DNA of 64,000 nucleotides from Gnetum montanum (GCA_015680685.1 MNCI01005409.1:19291-83290), one strand, 5' to 3'; numbered from the stretch's first letter, positions 44,291 through 57,599 are shown. Notes: a model not told the origin generated them from the letters alone. Program-made: numbers and translations.

Positions 44291-47200
44291 CTATGACCCT
44301 TCACCCGCTTCATTGTCCTTTGTTTCATTAGGCCTTGTATTTTCATCTAGATTTTGCACCACAGGAAAAATGAAATAGTTAGCTAAAGTCACAATAAAGA
44401 CTCTAATAAAACAAACTATCACTACACCAAAAGGTAACTGACCCAAGACAACCCCACGTCTGTTTCTAGGGGTATTCGAGCCAGGCCTTTTTCTAGGCAT
44501 TGTAAGATCTCCTTTTCCATGATATTGGCCCAATTCCTATCTCCCAAGTCAATGCTTGCTGAAAATTTCTCCTTTTCTATGGATGCCCATCTTTGTGGTC
44601 CATGTGTTTATGATTTTTCTATGCCTGCACCCACTCGTAAACGTTTGCACTGTAGTCTTTCCAGTCTTGGTTCTTCAGGGCTAACAGGTCCATTTGCATG
44701 TGCTATTCTATTATATCATAAGTAGCCTCATTTTTTGTCTTGAATGACCATCCAATACCTTGCATAGTCAATGATGACCGTGCGCCAACTGCCATCGTTG
44801 GTGTCTCGGGCCAACAGTAATTCATTCCTAGATCGGAGATCTCCCACCTCAGTGGTCAGGTTGGTCTTCCCCTTCTCAAGCCTCTGTAATAATTTCTAGA
44901 GGTCTTCATTGATGTGCCTACATTTCCACAAGGAGCATGCCGAGTACATTACAAGTTAACTTGCTTTGTCATATATGCGACGAGGTACTTCGGTCACCTC
45001 TGGTGGAAATGCAAGCACAACATCGATCTCAACCACTTGTTTAGGGTCCCACTTGAGATGGGAAGCTACTAACCAAATATAAAGGCATTAGTAATAGTGG
45101 CATAGTGAAGTGACAACATTTTAAAGAGTCTAGTGTAGCAATTCTAACTTCCCCACTTCCGGGTCGACCTACCTTAAGCAGTTGATCATGTTGTTGACCA
45201 CCTCGTCCATGAAAGTAAATTTGTTAGGGGCCTCGATCAATGGTCACAGAAAGATAGAGGATGGGCTAGAGGTATCAATGTTGTTATTAGTTGCATGGTA
45301 AAATGTGTTAGCTAAAGTGGAGAGAATCATAATAGGGTTGACGAATAGTATAAATGATAGTGTAAAGCTCCTATCGAGCAAATCCTCAAGGGTGATAGCA
45401 AGGGGGGGGGTCGCTCATTGGCATACTATTAAATATGTGGTTAAACTCACCAGTGTCTAAATGAAGCCCCTCTTATTCTAGCTGACCCAATAACGTAGTA
45501 GCATCCTTGACACTCATGTGCCCCTTGGCACTGAGCTGCTCTCCGCAAAAGGGTCGTCAGCAAGGGTCTCTTCCTAAGTACCAGGAGCCTTTCTTCATTG
45601 GCAGGGGCATCCTCTTCTTCGACAGAGACCTCCTTCTCACCAACTGAGGCCCTTTCTTCTATAGCAAGGGCCCCTTCTTCATCAGCTAGGATCCCCTCCT
45701 CTGTAGCTGGAGCCTCCTCATTTTCACCAGTCACCCCTGTTGTAGGGGCTGCTACCTCTTTTTCCCCTTCCTCTTCTTCCTCAGCCAATGAAGCATAATA
45801 GTAGTAAGTAGATAGCATCAACTTAAAGTAGTTGCTATGCTATGCTACTCTATCTAGCGTAACATAGCGTAGCAAACATTAGCAAATAAACAAACAAAAA
45901 ACATTCCAATCAAAGGCTACACTTTACGAAGTTTGAGCCATAGCTTCTTCCCTCTTCTCTCATTTTTGTGGGAAGGTTCCTCAACTGGAAGGGACCTCTT
46001 GCATTGCAATTTGGTCAACATTTTCTCTGCAATGAGCTATTCCCCCCTTGTTACACTACCAGTGGTAGTAGGGGGTGCTCACCCAAGCTATACTGGGCTC
46101 GAAATTTGCATGCGACCTGATCCTTGGTCATCATTGAAAATGATTCCCCAATAGCTTTTGGGGGGTCCTAAGATCAGGTGGTATGGAAGACTTGGTAGAT
46201 CCATGGTTTGGAAATCTAGCTATGATCTTGTAGTATCCAGACTCCATTCTCATGGACTACCAAGAATTCCATGAAACACTGCAAGTAGGCTATGAAGAAG
46301 GCATGATGCACATTGAAATTGGACTCAAGCTTCCCACGGAGCTTGACCATTTCAGCCTACATGCCTCTTCCAAAATGGTTGGCCCAATTGTAATAGGTCC
46401 CCTCTTCCATGATGTCCCTTATTATCCAAGCTTGCTCAATCCCAATGATTTTTCCTTGGGATAGCAGCTTAGGGAAGGCATGGGCATAGAAGACAGGGTA
46501 AACTATTTTGGCCACCCATAGCCTGAATTTCTCCATATAGATCCCCTTTTGATCCTTCGTCATCCCTAGCCACTCCTCGATGTCCTTCTAATTGTGTGCA
46601 TCTTTCTTGGATTTTTCTCCCAATGGGAGAAGGGACACCTAAAAGATCTGCAAACAATTGATCATTGACATCAAACATCACACACACACTATGAACATGT
46701 GTGTGGAAGCGATCTGCCTTTTTGGAGAAGGAGTCGGCTAGGGCAAGCATCTCGGTAGGTGGGACATTTAGGTTAACAACTAAAAATAAGTCCATAAGCC
46801 TAGCCTCTTGAAGATTATGGACAAGCATGGTTGGGGCCCCATTATAGAGCCAACACTGGGTCTTCTCCACCTCCCCATACTTAAAAAAGAGGTTGGTTTT
46901 GTTGCATCCAAAGGCAATCATAGTCACCTCCTAGGATTTCTTTGCCACTAAAATGGTTTGCAAAAAATAAACAAAAAATAAAAAAAGGAGAGAGGGTTAG
47001 CAAAAGGTAAACATCACTCAAACATGTAACATTGAGTCCACACTTTAGCGTACCAGGTTTAAATGACATGGGAAATGGTGGGAGATCCACCAACATGTCT
47101 TCGATGATGAGCGGCCTGAGGGATGCCCACTCCCTATCCAACCTGCTAGCTTCTTTACACTTTCCATAAAATTGGGAATACCAGGTTGGATAGGTTCAGA

Positions 47201-48797
47201 TCTTTCCCCAAAATTGGCTTATTATGTTGGCGTGCACATTCCTAGTGGAAGAAAACTCCCATAGGGCCATCTGTGCCAATGCCAAGGCATCTATGTCACT
47301 GTGGAGACCACTTTTGTCAAAAAAAACCTGGCAACACATGGAAAATGCATATATACACTGTTAATACATGTGTCTAGTGTAGCATGGATTACATGACAAA
47401 ATACCTTCGTAGAACTTACCCTTTGACATAAAAAATGGTTCCAGGTGGGTTCTAAAACTAGGTGCCCATGTGACGGGCAACAAACAACATGTTGTATAAG
47501 TGATAGCACTTATACTTAGGCATCTTCCAAATCCAACTTAAGCATCTCAAGATTTTTGGACGGTAATTGGAACCTTCTCCCTGCTCACCCCCGATTGACC
47601 CATTAGTCAAAAATTTTAGAATACCCTAGTTTACCCCAGGCAACAAGGTTTCTGTAATTGCAGCTGTTGTCTTTGCTAATAAGTATGACCAAATAATCAT
47701 ACTAAAATGCTAGAGGAGGAACTGTAGGAAGTCCCATGCACCCTCCCAAAACTAGATTGCCTGCTATTCCACACATGCATGGGGAGGAGGCACATTGGCC
47801 ATTAGTGTGCTAAGGTAGCACAAGACTCCCACAATCTCCAGGACGATCAGGATGGGTTTCAACATGACCCTGCATAATGAAGCATAAGACGTTAGCACTA
47901 TGTACGAGTGAAGTTGACAAGCAGTGTAGTGTAACCCTTTGATTACATGTAGCATAGCATGACACTTTCTTTGCATATAGAGTAGCATGACCCCCTCAAT
48001 CGTAATTCTTTCTTTAAAAAAGAATAAGAAAAAATAGAATAAAAATAATGGACAACGTAGTAGCGCAAGACTTGTAGCGTAGCATAGGCATCAACCCCCG
48101 CATAATGTAACAACATCTAAATGCAAATGCATGGCATGTAGCAATGCTAGTAGATGAACATAATACAACAATTTGTAACACATCATTATGACAAGCATGA
48201 CAACATGGAAAAATTAACAAAAAACATATTCAGCAACGCAACAATATTGTAGATTCAACAACGTAGCAATGTGATGAACCTAAAGACCTTACGACATACT
48301 GGCATACTGCAATAAAAACATTACAAAATGTAGACAAGAAAGAATTCACTATGCTACAACAATACTTTTGCTATGCAAAATAACCCATGCTGTACTACGT
48401 TAAACACATGTCCCATTTGTCAAATCTCACAGACGGCCAAACCCTCCTGAGGGTGGTACGCTATGCTAACCATGCGCTACACTATCCAGACTCGGCCAAA
48501 CCCCCATGACAAGGTGGTCACAACAATGGCAGCCAAGGTGATATAGCATGCAGCTATAGCATAACATCCATATAGTCACTATGGCCAACCAGCAACAGCG
48601 GCAGTGTAGCAGCCAAAACGACGACTAAGACAATGGTAAAAGATGTGGATTTCAATAATAATGATTATTGAAGTTTGAACAACAAAGGTGGCGTAGTAAC
48701 TTACTGAGAAATAGGAGTCTCCTCTTGCACTTCAATGTGCACCTGGGATAGGCACCTTAGTGAGCCCTCAGTGCTTGCGTTCACCTTTGGGTGGCAT
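44291..48797 (-). pseudogene. Antisense eight-exon gene inside element E (unknown function)
   Basis: Minus strand. Exon 1 48797-48705 (MPPKGERK, degraded), exon 2 47869-47420 (450 nt, the same length as in B; LIVLEIVGVLCYL), exon 3 47327-47054, exon 4 from 46947 (MIAFGCNKTNLFF, DSFSKKADRFHTHVHSVCVM, LFADLLGVPSPIGRK, TYYNWANHFGRG), exon 5 about 45800-45500 (E-rich with ~10-aa acidic repeats such as EEGALAIEE), exon 7 about 45060-44480 (LKWDP, PRRIYDKA, DGSWRTVIIDYARYW, WANIMEKEILQCLEKGL) and exon 8 ending at 44291. Exon 6 was not located. Splice donors and acceptors lie where they do in B and D. DNA is strongly diverged from B and D, but the protein pattern and intron positions are kept. Many stops and shifts. 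Confidence 0.7.
47330..48560. repeat. GTAGCGTAGC-type words in the E antisense gene 5' region
   Basis: Scattered GTAGC/GCTAC/GCATAGC words (e.g. 47368, 47950-47990, 48060-48090, 48465, 48545) in introns 1-2 and the upstream part of the antisense gene; another cluster is at 45836-45880 in a later intron. This is the word set of the A LTR, not that of B/C/D. Confidence 0.6.
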
Positions 48798-49549
48798 TGT
48801 CTTACTTGCAAGTTCTCTATCAACTGCTATGCTACACTGCTTCGCTCTCTCTTGGCACGACAACACTACACTCTGGATGTGGGATCTGCACTCTGACAAT
48901 GAAAATGATAAGTTTACCAAGGGTAAACCCTTATTTATAGCCAAAACAATGAAAATAACTTACCATTTTCACACCCCGGGTAATGTGGGATGCCCCGAAT
49001 ACTGTAGAACTTTCACGTCATAATCCTGCTCTAGTGTAGCATCGTTGTTTACAGCATAACAGGTGGGGCCCAACCAAAAATTTTGTCCCACCTTAAATTA
49101 GTAACCTACCTTTATGAAGCCTACATACCACAGTCCACAAAAACCTTAAACTAGTGACATTTTACAAAGCATACTCGTTGGCAGTTTGCAAAGAGCTTAA
49201 ACTAGTGACCTTTACAGACACACCCGTTAACGGTCCGCAAAGACCTTAAATTAGTAACCTTATCCACCAACCTATTACCAGTCCGCAAAGACCTTAAACT
49301 AGTAACCTTACCCTTACAACCCATTAACGGTTTGCCATGATCTTAAATTGGCAAAATTAATGTTCCTAGCATGTTCAAACTCATTCATGGTCCACCAAGA
49401 CCTTAAACTAATAACCTGTGAACTTGGCCAAATAGTAAACAATTATTTGATGTTCCATTATTGCTTTGTAAATATTTATTATCATGCGCTATAGCTACAA
49501 ATAGGTATCACTTGACTTGGCTTCCTCTTATTGTGGTAGGTTGAACAAG
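48798..49549 (+). promoter_or_regulatory. E spacer: motif array and splice acceptor before pol
   Basis: 49085-49415 carries about seven copies of GTCC(G/A)CAAAGACCTTAAACTAG with ~60 bp spacing, the cleanest full form of the motif. At 49520-49539 the tract CTTCCTCTTATTGTGGTAG forms a strong 3' splice acceptor (AG 49538-49539), ten bases before the pol ATG at 49550. 48798-49080 upstream of antisense exon 1 has no gene. Confidence 0.65.
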
Positions 49550-51758
49550 ATGACCATGCAACATGATCTACACTCAGTTTTAACCTTGACAGGTCCTCAT
49601 GGAAAGCTTACAAGATATCCAAACTTAGAGTCGATAGACTAGGATTCATGTACTGATAACACTATAGCATCCCTGGAAACATCTCTAGATTGGCCCAAAC
49701 ATTTGGTCCAAGCCTTAGACTTAGAGGCCAGGGATGTGATCAGGGATCCTCTCATCAAAGCACCAATAACGACATCCAAGGGGGAAATAAAAACACTAAA
49801 ACTAAGTTCCCTTCTAGATCAACAAATGTAAAAGGATGTATCTAGAGTCCTTCAAGATAACATCAAAGTATTTGCACAGTCCTACAATGACATGCTAGGC
49901 TTAGACCCATGGCTAATACAACATAACATTGTATTGGAACCACGTGTCAATCCAATTAAACAAGAGGCTTGGAAAATTAAACCAAAAATAGCACTAGCTG
50001 TACGTGATGAAATTACCAAGCTATACCAAGCAGCCTTCGTTCACGTGGTCAATTACTCAGAATGGGTATCAAAAATCATTGTAGTCTCTAAGAAAAAAAG
50101 AAGTATACGAATCTGTATAGACTTTCAAGATCTGAACAAAGCAACGATTAAAGATGACTTCCCATTGCCAAGTATCGACAAACTCATTGGCACTATGGCT
50201 GGTCATGCTTTATTATCCTTTATGGATGGGTTCTTGGGTTACAATCAATTTCGCATAAATCCATAGCATCAATTGACAACTACCTTCATGACCTCTTGGG
50301 GAACTTTTTGTTACACTATGATGCCCTTTGGTTTAAAGAATGTAGGAGCAACATATTTAGTGACTACCTCCTAGAGAGACTCAACGATTACATGGATGAC
50401 AAAGTAGTTAATTCTAAGGTAGCTATCAATCATCCCATAGATCTAGAGGTAGCCCTCAAGCATTTTCACAGGCATGATTTGTGTCTTAACCCAAAGAAAT
50501 GTGTTTTCGGCGTTAAAACTAGGTGCATGCTATGGTTTGTAGTATCGAAGGCTAGAATACGAGTGGACCTTGACAAAGCTAAGGCCATCATTAACCTAGC
50601 ACCCCCTACTAACCTTAAAGAATTGCATGGGTTGCAAGGTAGAATACAGTTCATTAGAAGGTTTATAGCAAGGTTGACTGACAAGTTACACCCCATGCAA
50701 CACCTACTAAAGAAAGGGGCGAACTTTGAGTGGAAAATCCAATGTCAACAAGCCTTCGATAACTTAAAGAAAGAGCTTTTATACCTCCCAACTATTTACC
50801 CACCACAGAGGGATAAGCCTTTCTACATCTACCTTGCCACCTTGGACACATCTATTGTAGCACTGTTATGCCAAAAAAGAGAAGATAGCTCTGAAATCCC
50901 AGTCTATTACTTGAGCCATGCATTAATCGCATACAAAGCCAAATACAATGAAGTGTAAAGGAATTGTCTCTCCCTAGTGTTGTATTAAAGAAGTGGAGAC
51001 ACTACTTTTTCTATAGCCAAGTGAACATTATATGCAAAAGCAACGTACTTCCGGCTATCATGAAAAACTTATATGAAAGTAGTAGGATAAACCGATGGAA
51101 AGCTATTACAGTGGAATTCAATTTACACTATGTAACACAATCATCAACGATGGGAACAGTTATAGCCATGCAACTCACCGCCTCACCCATCGATGATCAG
51201 GCAACCATAGAACCTGAATTCCTCAATGAACACGTTAGCAGTGTCAACCTTGTGCCATTGCATTTCGAGGTCATTTTGCATTTCGACAACACCTCAACCA
51301 TGCGAGGTGGTAGTGCTGCTGCCGTCATTACGTTCCCCTCAAGGGACATGCAACCGTTTGCTTACCTCTTCACATTCCTTTGTACGAACAATGTAGCTGA
51401 GTACGAAGGACTCCTTAGGGGCCTCCTAGTAGCTCAACAATTAAAGATTCAAAATTTGGCAATCCGCGTCGATTCTCAACTTATTGTCAATCAAATCACT
51501 GAATTCTATGCTTGTAAAGCTTTTCACTTACATCCTTACTGTGATTTGGCCAAAAACTTGTTGGAGTAGTTCACCACGACAGACATCCAGCATGTGCCAT
51601 ACAGGGAGAACACCGTAGTTGATGCCTTAGCCATTCTAGCATTAAACATGTCGTTACACCTGTTTGCAACCTTACCTGCTTCGATAACAAAATGCATAGA
51701 CCCTATCACCCAAGCAATACACATGGCCTTCGTAAGTGCTACCAACACCCAAGAGTGG
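49550..51758 (+). pseudogene. pol: Element E pol, 5' part (RT and two RNase H domains)
   Basis: ATG 49550 (MTMQHDLHSVLTLTGPHG). RT: GLDPWLIQHNIVLEP, LYQAAFVHVVNYSEWVS, IDFQDLNKATIKDDFPLP, SFMDGFLGYNQFRINP; a short deletion near 50346 removes the QRxMT segment and shifts frame; NDYMDDKVVNSK (catalytic box YMDD); LNPKKCVFGVKT. Gypsy RNase H ends with IPVYYLSHALIAYKAKYNEV. The second, archaeal-type RNase H is at 51280-51640 (HFDNTSTMRGGSA, AEYEGLLRGL, RVDSQLIVNQI, VVDALA), its first catalytic Asp kept. Integrase is missing because D inserted at 51759. Confidence 0.85.
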
Positions 51759-53493
51759 CAAAACACCACTAATTTTGGTCTAACACTTTGAAATGAGCAA
51801 AAATCAAGCCCTCTCAAGATTTCAGGAGGCGAAATTTGACAAAGGCATGGAACTCATGCCTAGCTTGCTTACATTGTCAAGCTAGATTGCCCTCAGCATG
51901 AGTAACTCTAATAGATACAAAATCAAGTTAAAATGGTCCAAATATGAGGGTGCAAGCCATCCTCAAGGGCCATTGATGTCCACTCCAAGTTTCAGCATTT
52001 GGGAATTTAAATTTTGAGACAAATTGATCACATTTTCACACTCACGTTGTCACTCACGTTGAGGTCATGCTGGCAGCATCAGTGCAGCATGAGTAACTCA
52101 GAAAGCCTCAAAATTGAGTTGAACTAACTTGATTCCAAGGTGCAAGTCATCCTCCAAGTTCATTATTAACAACTTCAAGCTCCCAACCTCTAGAATTCCA
52201 AGATTTCAAGCCCAAAATTGTAAGTTTTTAACAGCTCATGATGTGGTCACATTGCACTCATGCTGGCAGCATGAGTCCAGTGTGAGCTACCAAAAGTGGC
52301 CCAAAACAAGTCACTATAAAGCTTAGTTTTTAACTTTCATATCATTCTCAGGGTTAGACATGGTTAGGAAATCATTGCACTTAAATAACAAGCTTCAAAA
52401 GTCAAAATTTGATGTGAAATATGTCATTTTTGGCTCACTCACGTTGAGGTCACGCTAGTAGCATGAGTGCAATGTGGGTACTGGTCACGCTTGGTCAAAA
52501 GAACGTCAAACGCATGCTGAGTACACACCAAGGTCAAATCAACTCACGCTGGAAGTCCTGGTGAAAAAGAATGCCTCAAACAGTCACAAAACCCCTTGAA
52601 TCAACATCCTACAGTAGTCAATTCAGGAATCAACAAGTTTCAAACGAGCTGGAGCTGAGATCTATCTTGTTGTACATTATCATTTTCATTGTAAATGTTC
52701 ATCATTTGTGACCTTTCCAAGCTCTTACACTTGAAATTGTATGTGTTTTCATGAGCTTAACCTAGCTTGAGTAAGCTAACACACATTGTAAGATACAGTG
52801 CACTTGGTCAAAAATGTAACTTACCCATACATGTCCAACTCACACACGGCTGTCCATCAGACACGTGTCACTTGATCCATTTTCCTCTCAATTCTCACCT
52901 GTTGATTCCATCCATGAGTTCCACACTTGAGCCTAGCTAGACCCTATAAATACCCTATCAATTCACATAAACGGGGTTGGCAATTCTAAAGGTTAACAGC
53001 TTAGGAAATTCAGACTAGTAATCCTTGGGTGCTCAAGCACACTTGACTCCTAGCATCTAAGCACTTCTGAAACACATCACCCTAGGGCTTGGTGATTGAA
53101 TTTCCATCCACACGTGCAGCTATGCTTTGACTAGTGCACATCTTTTCTAAGCAATAAAATACAGTTCATTTTGCTAGCCATTATATTATTTACTCTATTT
53201 TACATTCAGCTCATGTTTTATTTACGACACTATTTCTGTATATGCTCTCTTTGCATTTCGTACATTACCATTTACATCTCGTACATCATTAGTTACGATA
53301 ACCTTAGTGCAAGCCATAGTTTACGCTCGGGGAAGTCCTTAGTTGATTTGCTTGTAGACCATCCAAGGCACTCTGCCTTCATTTCCTTTCCTAGATTACC
53401 CTCAGGAAAAGGTAGGGTTAGCTATGTTTGCTCAATAGTCTTTCAATGTTTGTTTTCTCTTCCAGCCTTACACCGACTATTTAGGTCAGTACA
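51759..53493 (+). mobile_element. 5' LTR of element D
   Basis: Starts ..AAACACCACTAATTTTGG (terminal TG changed) directly after E pol sequence and ends ...ATTTAGGTCAGTACA at 53493. TATA box tataaata at 52945-52952. U3 carries CTCACGTTG/CTCACGCTGG/CATGCTGGCAGCATGAG words at 52025-52560. Length is about 1.73 kb. Confidence 0.8.
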
Positions 53494-53909
53494 GTAAATT
53501 GGAACTAGAAGGAGGGCCTTACTTGTGTACTATCTATTAAAATGTCAACCTACCTTACACACACTCAGCTTGAATTACCCACAGTAAGTCTAGTTACTAA
53601 CACTGCCAGTCACTCATGCTATCAGTCAGCTTGTTCATGCTATCAGCTTGTTGTCTATCATGCTATTAGTCACTCATGTTGTTTGTCAACTTTCTCACAC
53701 TATCAACTTGCAATCAATCATGTTGTCAGTCACTCATGCTATCTGTCATCTTGCTGTCTATCACGCTGTCACTCACTCACATTGTCTATTAGCTTGTTCA
53801 CGCTGTCACTCACTCACACTGGCTATCAGCTTACTCACACTGTCAACTTGCTGTCTGTGACACTGTCAATTAATCACGCTCAAGCTTGCTCAGTTTATTC
53901 ATGCTCACT
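53494..53909 (+). other. Element D leader
   Basis: After the LTR comes GTAAATTGGAACTAGAAGGA + GGGCC, a candidate primer binding site shared with B (and in part C). 53570-53900 holds irregular repeats of CACTCATGCTATCAG / TTGCTGTCTATCACGCTGTC, the D version of the CACGCTG word. No gene. Confidence 0.65.
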
Positions 53910-56900
53910 ATGGAATCCTCCCAGATCAACCCAGTGACATTGCTGATCTCTGACTTTGGGGTTGAAACCTCAAACCTTGTGACTGCTATGGAACCCATAA
54001 CTATTATTGAACAGATAAACCCCCAAGGCCCTATGCACTAGTCACTTAGGCTATAGGGAAAAGACCCTACTTATGCAACTCTCACACCAGAATAGTATAA
54101 CTTCATCTGTGTCAAGATCCAAGTTAGCCTGCCTATCGATCATGTAGAGAGAGAAGTGAAGTGAAACTATGAACTCATTTACAAAAAGGGTCATGAGTTC
54201 ACTCCCTCAGCATTTGATGTAATCCCCTTTTCTAAACACCATCACTGACTTATATCTTAGCTTCTTATGGCAAGAAGTCAATCCTTACAGCCACCTCCGA
54301 TAGAGCCTCAAAGTGGAGATGAGAAAGATGACTTTGCAGCCTAATCCAAGCATGGGGATTCATACGATACTGTCAATCCCCATGCCCATACAAACCCATT
54401 ATTCCACCCTTTCCTGGAAGAAACTATGCTTCCTCCTTCATCCACAAACACTCGAGCACCAGTTTCCTGACAAGAAGTACCTACTTCCATTCCCATCTTC
54501 TCCATGCTCAACATTCAATCTAATACATCCACATCCATCATACCCCTGCAAGTACAGTCCCAAAAAATTCCTCCCCAAACTAATGCAGGATCAACCTTTT
54601 GACCTCAAGTGATTGGGATGCCATTGGTCATACGAGCTTCTATGTCCACCCATTACATATCGCAAGTGAAAATCCAAGGAGCACCATTGATCACTTTGGC
54701 CCAACACATTAAGCAACACCTTGTAGTCTCATCTCTAAATGTTGCTTTGCCACAACAACCGATAATTCAATAGTCCTCCTTTCCACAAATAATACAACAA
54801 TCGAATTACTATCAATCACAACTCACTCAACCCACTAGTCTGCCTATCACCCAAGAGTGGGCAGACACATAGAAAATGATGCATTCACTAACAGAGGAGA
54901 TAAGGTTCCTTAAAACTATGAACACTGAACAAATTAAGGTACTAGACTTCTATCAAGATGATTCAATTAACCCCTCAGTTCCACCATTAACCTTGCCAAA
55001 TGGAGTCTCATTACCCCAACTAACCAAGTACAATGGAGAGGGAGATCCAAACGCCCACTTAGTAACATTTCAAATAGAATGTCTATTACTCCAAGCATGG
55101 CCTCATGCAATTCTAAGTGTATTTTCCATGTCCCTAATGGAAAAAGACCTAGACTGGTATTGGGCTTTACCCCATAACTCCATATCCTCTCTGGAGGATT
55201 TGTTACATCATTTTGTTACCTACTTTAAATATAATTTAAAGGTTGAAGCCAAACTGGATAGCTTGATTCAGATTAAGCAAGTGCCATTAGAGCTAGTGTA
55301 GAAATTTATCCAAAGGTGGAGTGCGGCCCTCAATGAACTTCACAAGCCCATCCCTAAAAAATATCTTCTTACCATACTTAAAGCGACCATGAATGACTTT
55401 ATCAAATCGAGACTTTATTATTTGAATTCCTATACCTTAAGCCAAGCATTTGTGTAAATTAAAGACATAGAAGAGGCAGCACAAACAAGTAATGATCCAG
55501 CCTACTTGACCTTTAGGAACCAACATACGAGAAAAGAAAAGGATAAATAAAAAATGACGGTAGCGGCAGTGGCAAATACAACCCAACCTAACTATCTAGG
55601 ATAGAAAGGAAAACAACCTATTGCTCCAATTGGCCATGAAAGAAACACACTTGTGCCTACACTCAAATCTTCATCAAATAGAAACACCAACATGGGTCAT
55701 GCTCGTACATTCAAAAAAAGGACCCCACTCAATATACACCCTTGCCTATGAAGCCCTCACAATTGTTGGATCAGCTTCTAAAGGCTAGGCTAATCCAGCA
55801 TAAACAAATGTCTCCTGTGGCCTCTCAAAAACATGATCGATTTTGTGAGTTGGCCAAGAACCTAGCTCTAGCAACAGCTAATGAGCTCCCCATTCCAAGA
55901 GGTTTTAGGTTGGACATATTTTGCAAATATCACCAATGGTGTGATCATGGAACTAAGTACTATTTCACCTTAAAATAGGATATCCAACACATGATTGATA
56001 GGGGTGAAATAGTATTCGACGAGGCAAACCCGGTGAGACCCCAAAACCAACCCTTGGGGGTCTACAAGGATCCTCTCAACACTAATGATGCACCATATGT
56101 GATTAATACTATCCATGTGTATAATGGATAAGATGTCCTATGAAAACCTTTTGTGATTTGCAGGCCCTCGGAAAATACACCTATCATAACATCTCCTCAA
56201 ATTTCTTTCTTCACACACACATTCCCCACACTACAAAAACTATTCTTCATCCGTGTACTAACTTCTGTTGCAACAACAACCTTGCCGTACAAAAAATAGA
56301 TCCACTTCCTTTGTGATCTAGATGCCAAAACACCTTGACACACAACCCACTTTCATTCCCCCACGACCCTTGCGAGAACGTGTTGCCGATAGGCTAACAA
56401 GAGAGCACTTGGGAAGAGAACATCATGAGCACAAATTAGGACCACCAAAGCCTATACCGTTAAACATTGTTCCCATGGTTCTATCTGGTAATGAGCCTAG
56501 CATGAGTCATCAAAACAAGGATAATGTCACAGGTCGTGTCCTGAGCCTAGCATCCTCAGTTACTAATGCAAAAATTCCTCCATGAGAAATACGAATGCTG
56601 GGTCAAATGGACCAAGTCTCCATAGACAAGGGTGCCCCAAATGGTAAAGACCTAGCAAGCACATTGACCTAGGTTACATAGGCTTTGAAATAGAAGAATA
56701 CTTCCTTAAGCCTGTACGACGTAATAATGACTTCACCAGTACATCGGGAGGCTCTCGTATGTATGTTGACTTCGATTCCTATTAGTGAGGACCTTCCTGT
56801 AGATGAGCCATCCATTTATGTAGTATTGTCCCCACAACCTCAGGAATCAAAGACCACATCCTTAGAGTTTCATGCTAATGACATTAACCTAGATGAGAAA

Positions 56901-57594
56901 ATGGGAGAAGTTACCATAGCCCCTATGTTCATAATGATACAAGTCACTCATTTCAAGATACGTAGGGTGCATGTCGATGACGGTGCAGCAACAAACGTAA
57001 TACCCTTTCCTTTCATCAAAAAACTAGGACTTACTGAAAAAATACAGCCCACAAAAACTTCTTTCTTAAAATCCTTCAGTGGTTCCTATGTCATGGTGAA
57101 GGGCATGGTTACCTTGGATTTAATAGGGGACCAGCTCCCCACATCAGCTAAATTTATGGTGGTTAACGAAATGCTAGGGTTCAATCTAATTTTAGGACAT
57201 CCTTAGCTAGCTTGACTTGGAGCTGTATCCTCACCAATCCATCAAGAGATCCACCTACCTTACAAGGGAAATGAGATAATCATACACGGGGATACGATGA
57301 CATCAGTTACTTTCTCACACTTAGGAACGGATCAAGGGTTAGAAATTGAGTTTTCTGAGCCTAATCAAGGAACCATGAGCATACTTCAAGACATGAATCC
57401 AACATTAACTCATGATCCTACCAAACTAAGGAAGCACTAGACAACACAAACATAGGAGCGATCTCCACTGATGTCTCTTAGTCAGAATTACCTTTCAATA
57501 TCTCCAGTGAGGCGGAAGGGGAGTATAAGCTCATACCTACATGCCCTACCCCTCAAGTCAAACTACGAAGGATTAAAAAGCAACTTAATAATTA
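53910..57594 (+). pseudogene. gag-pro: Element D gag-protease
   Basis: ATG 53910 (MESSQINPVTLLISDFG), stop 57592-57594. Blocks: YNFICVKIQV near 54092; P/S/T/Q-rich linker; VLDFYQDDSINPSVPPLTLP; capsid domain about 55020-55500 (KYNGEGDPNAHLVTFQ, LLQAWPHAIL, LDWYWALPHNSISSLEDLL, ALNELHKPIP, SRLYYLNSYTLSQAF); zinc-knuckle-like block at 55918-55975 with the last Cys changed to Tyr; protease 56930-57210 with HVDDGAATNVIPFP, SGSYVMVKGMVTLDL and GFNLILGHP; C-terminal tail EGEYKLIPTCPTPQ...RIKKQLNN. Stops interrupt it (e.g. 54030, 55300, 55456, 55977). Capsid and protease are the clearest of the four. Confidence 0.85.
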
Positions 57595-57599
57595 AGGCG

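Larger units (their letters stand above)
41643..51758 (+). mobile_element. Element E: Tat-type Ty3/gypsy retrotransposon, plus strand
   Basis: The oldest element in the nest: gag is interrupted at 41643 by C and pol at 51758 by D. Contains gag-protease tail, motif array, antisense eight-exon gene, GTAGC-type repeats, second motif array, splice acceptor and pol through the second RNase H. Neither of its LTRs is in the window. Its proteins are the most diverged of the family. Confidence 0.75.

Noticed and set aside
45598-45798. Ser/Ala/Thr-rich plus-strand ORF
   Set aside because: It is the shadow of the acidic exon of the E antisense gene on the minus strand.
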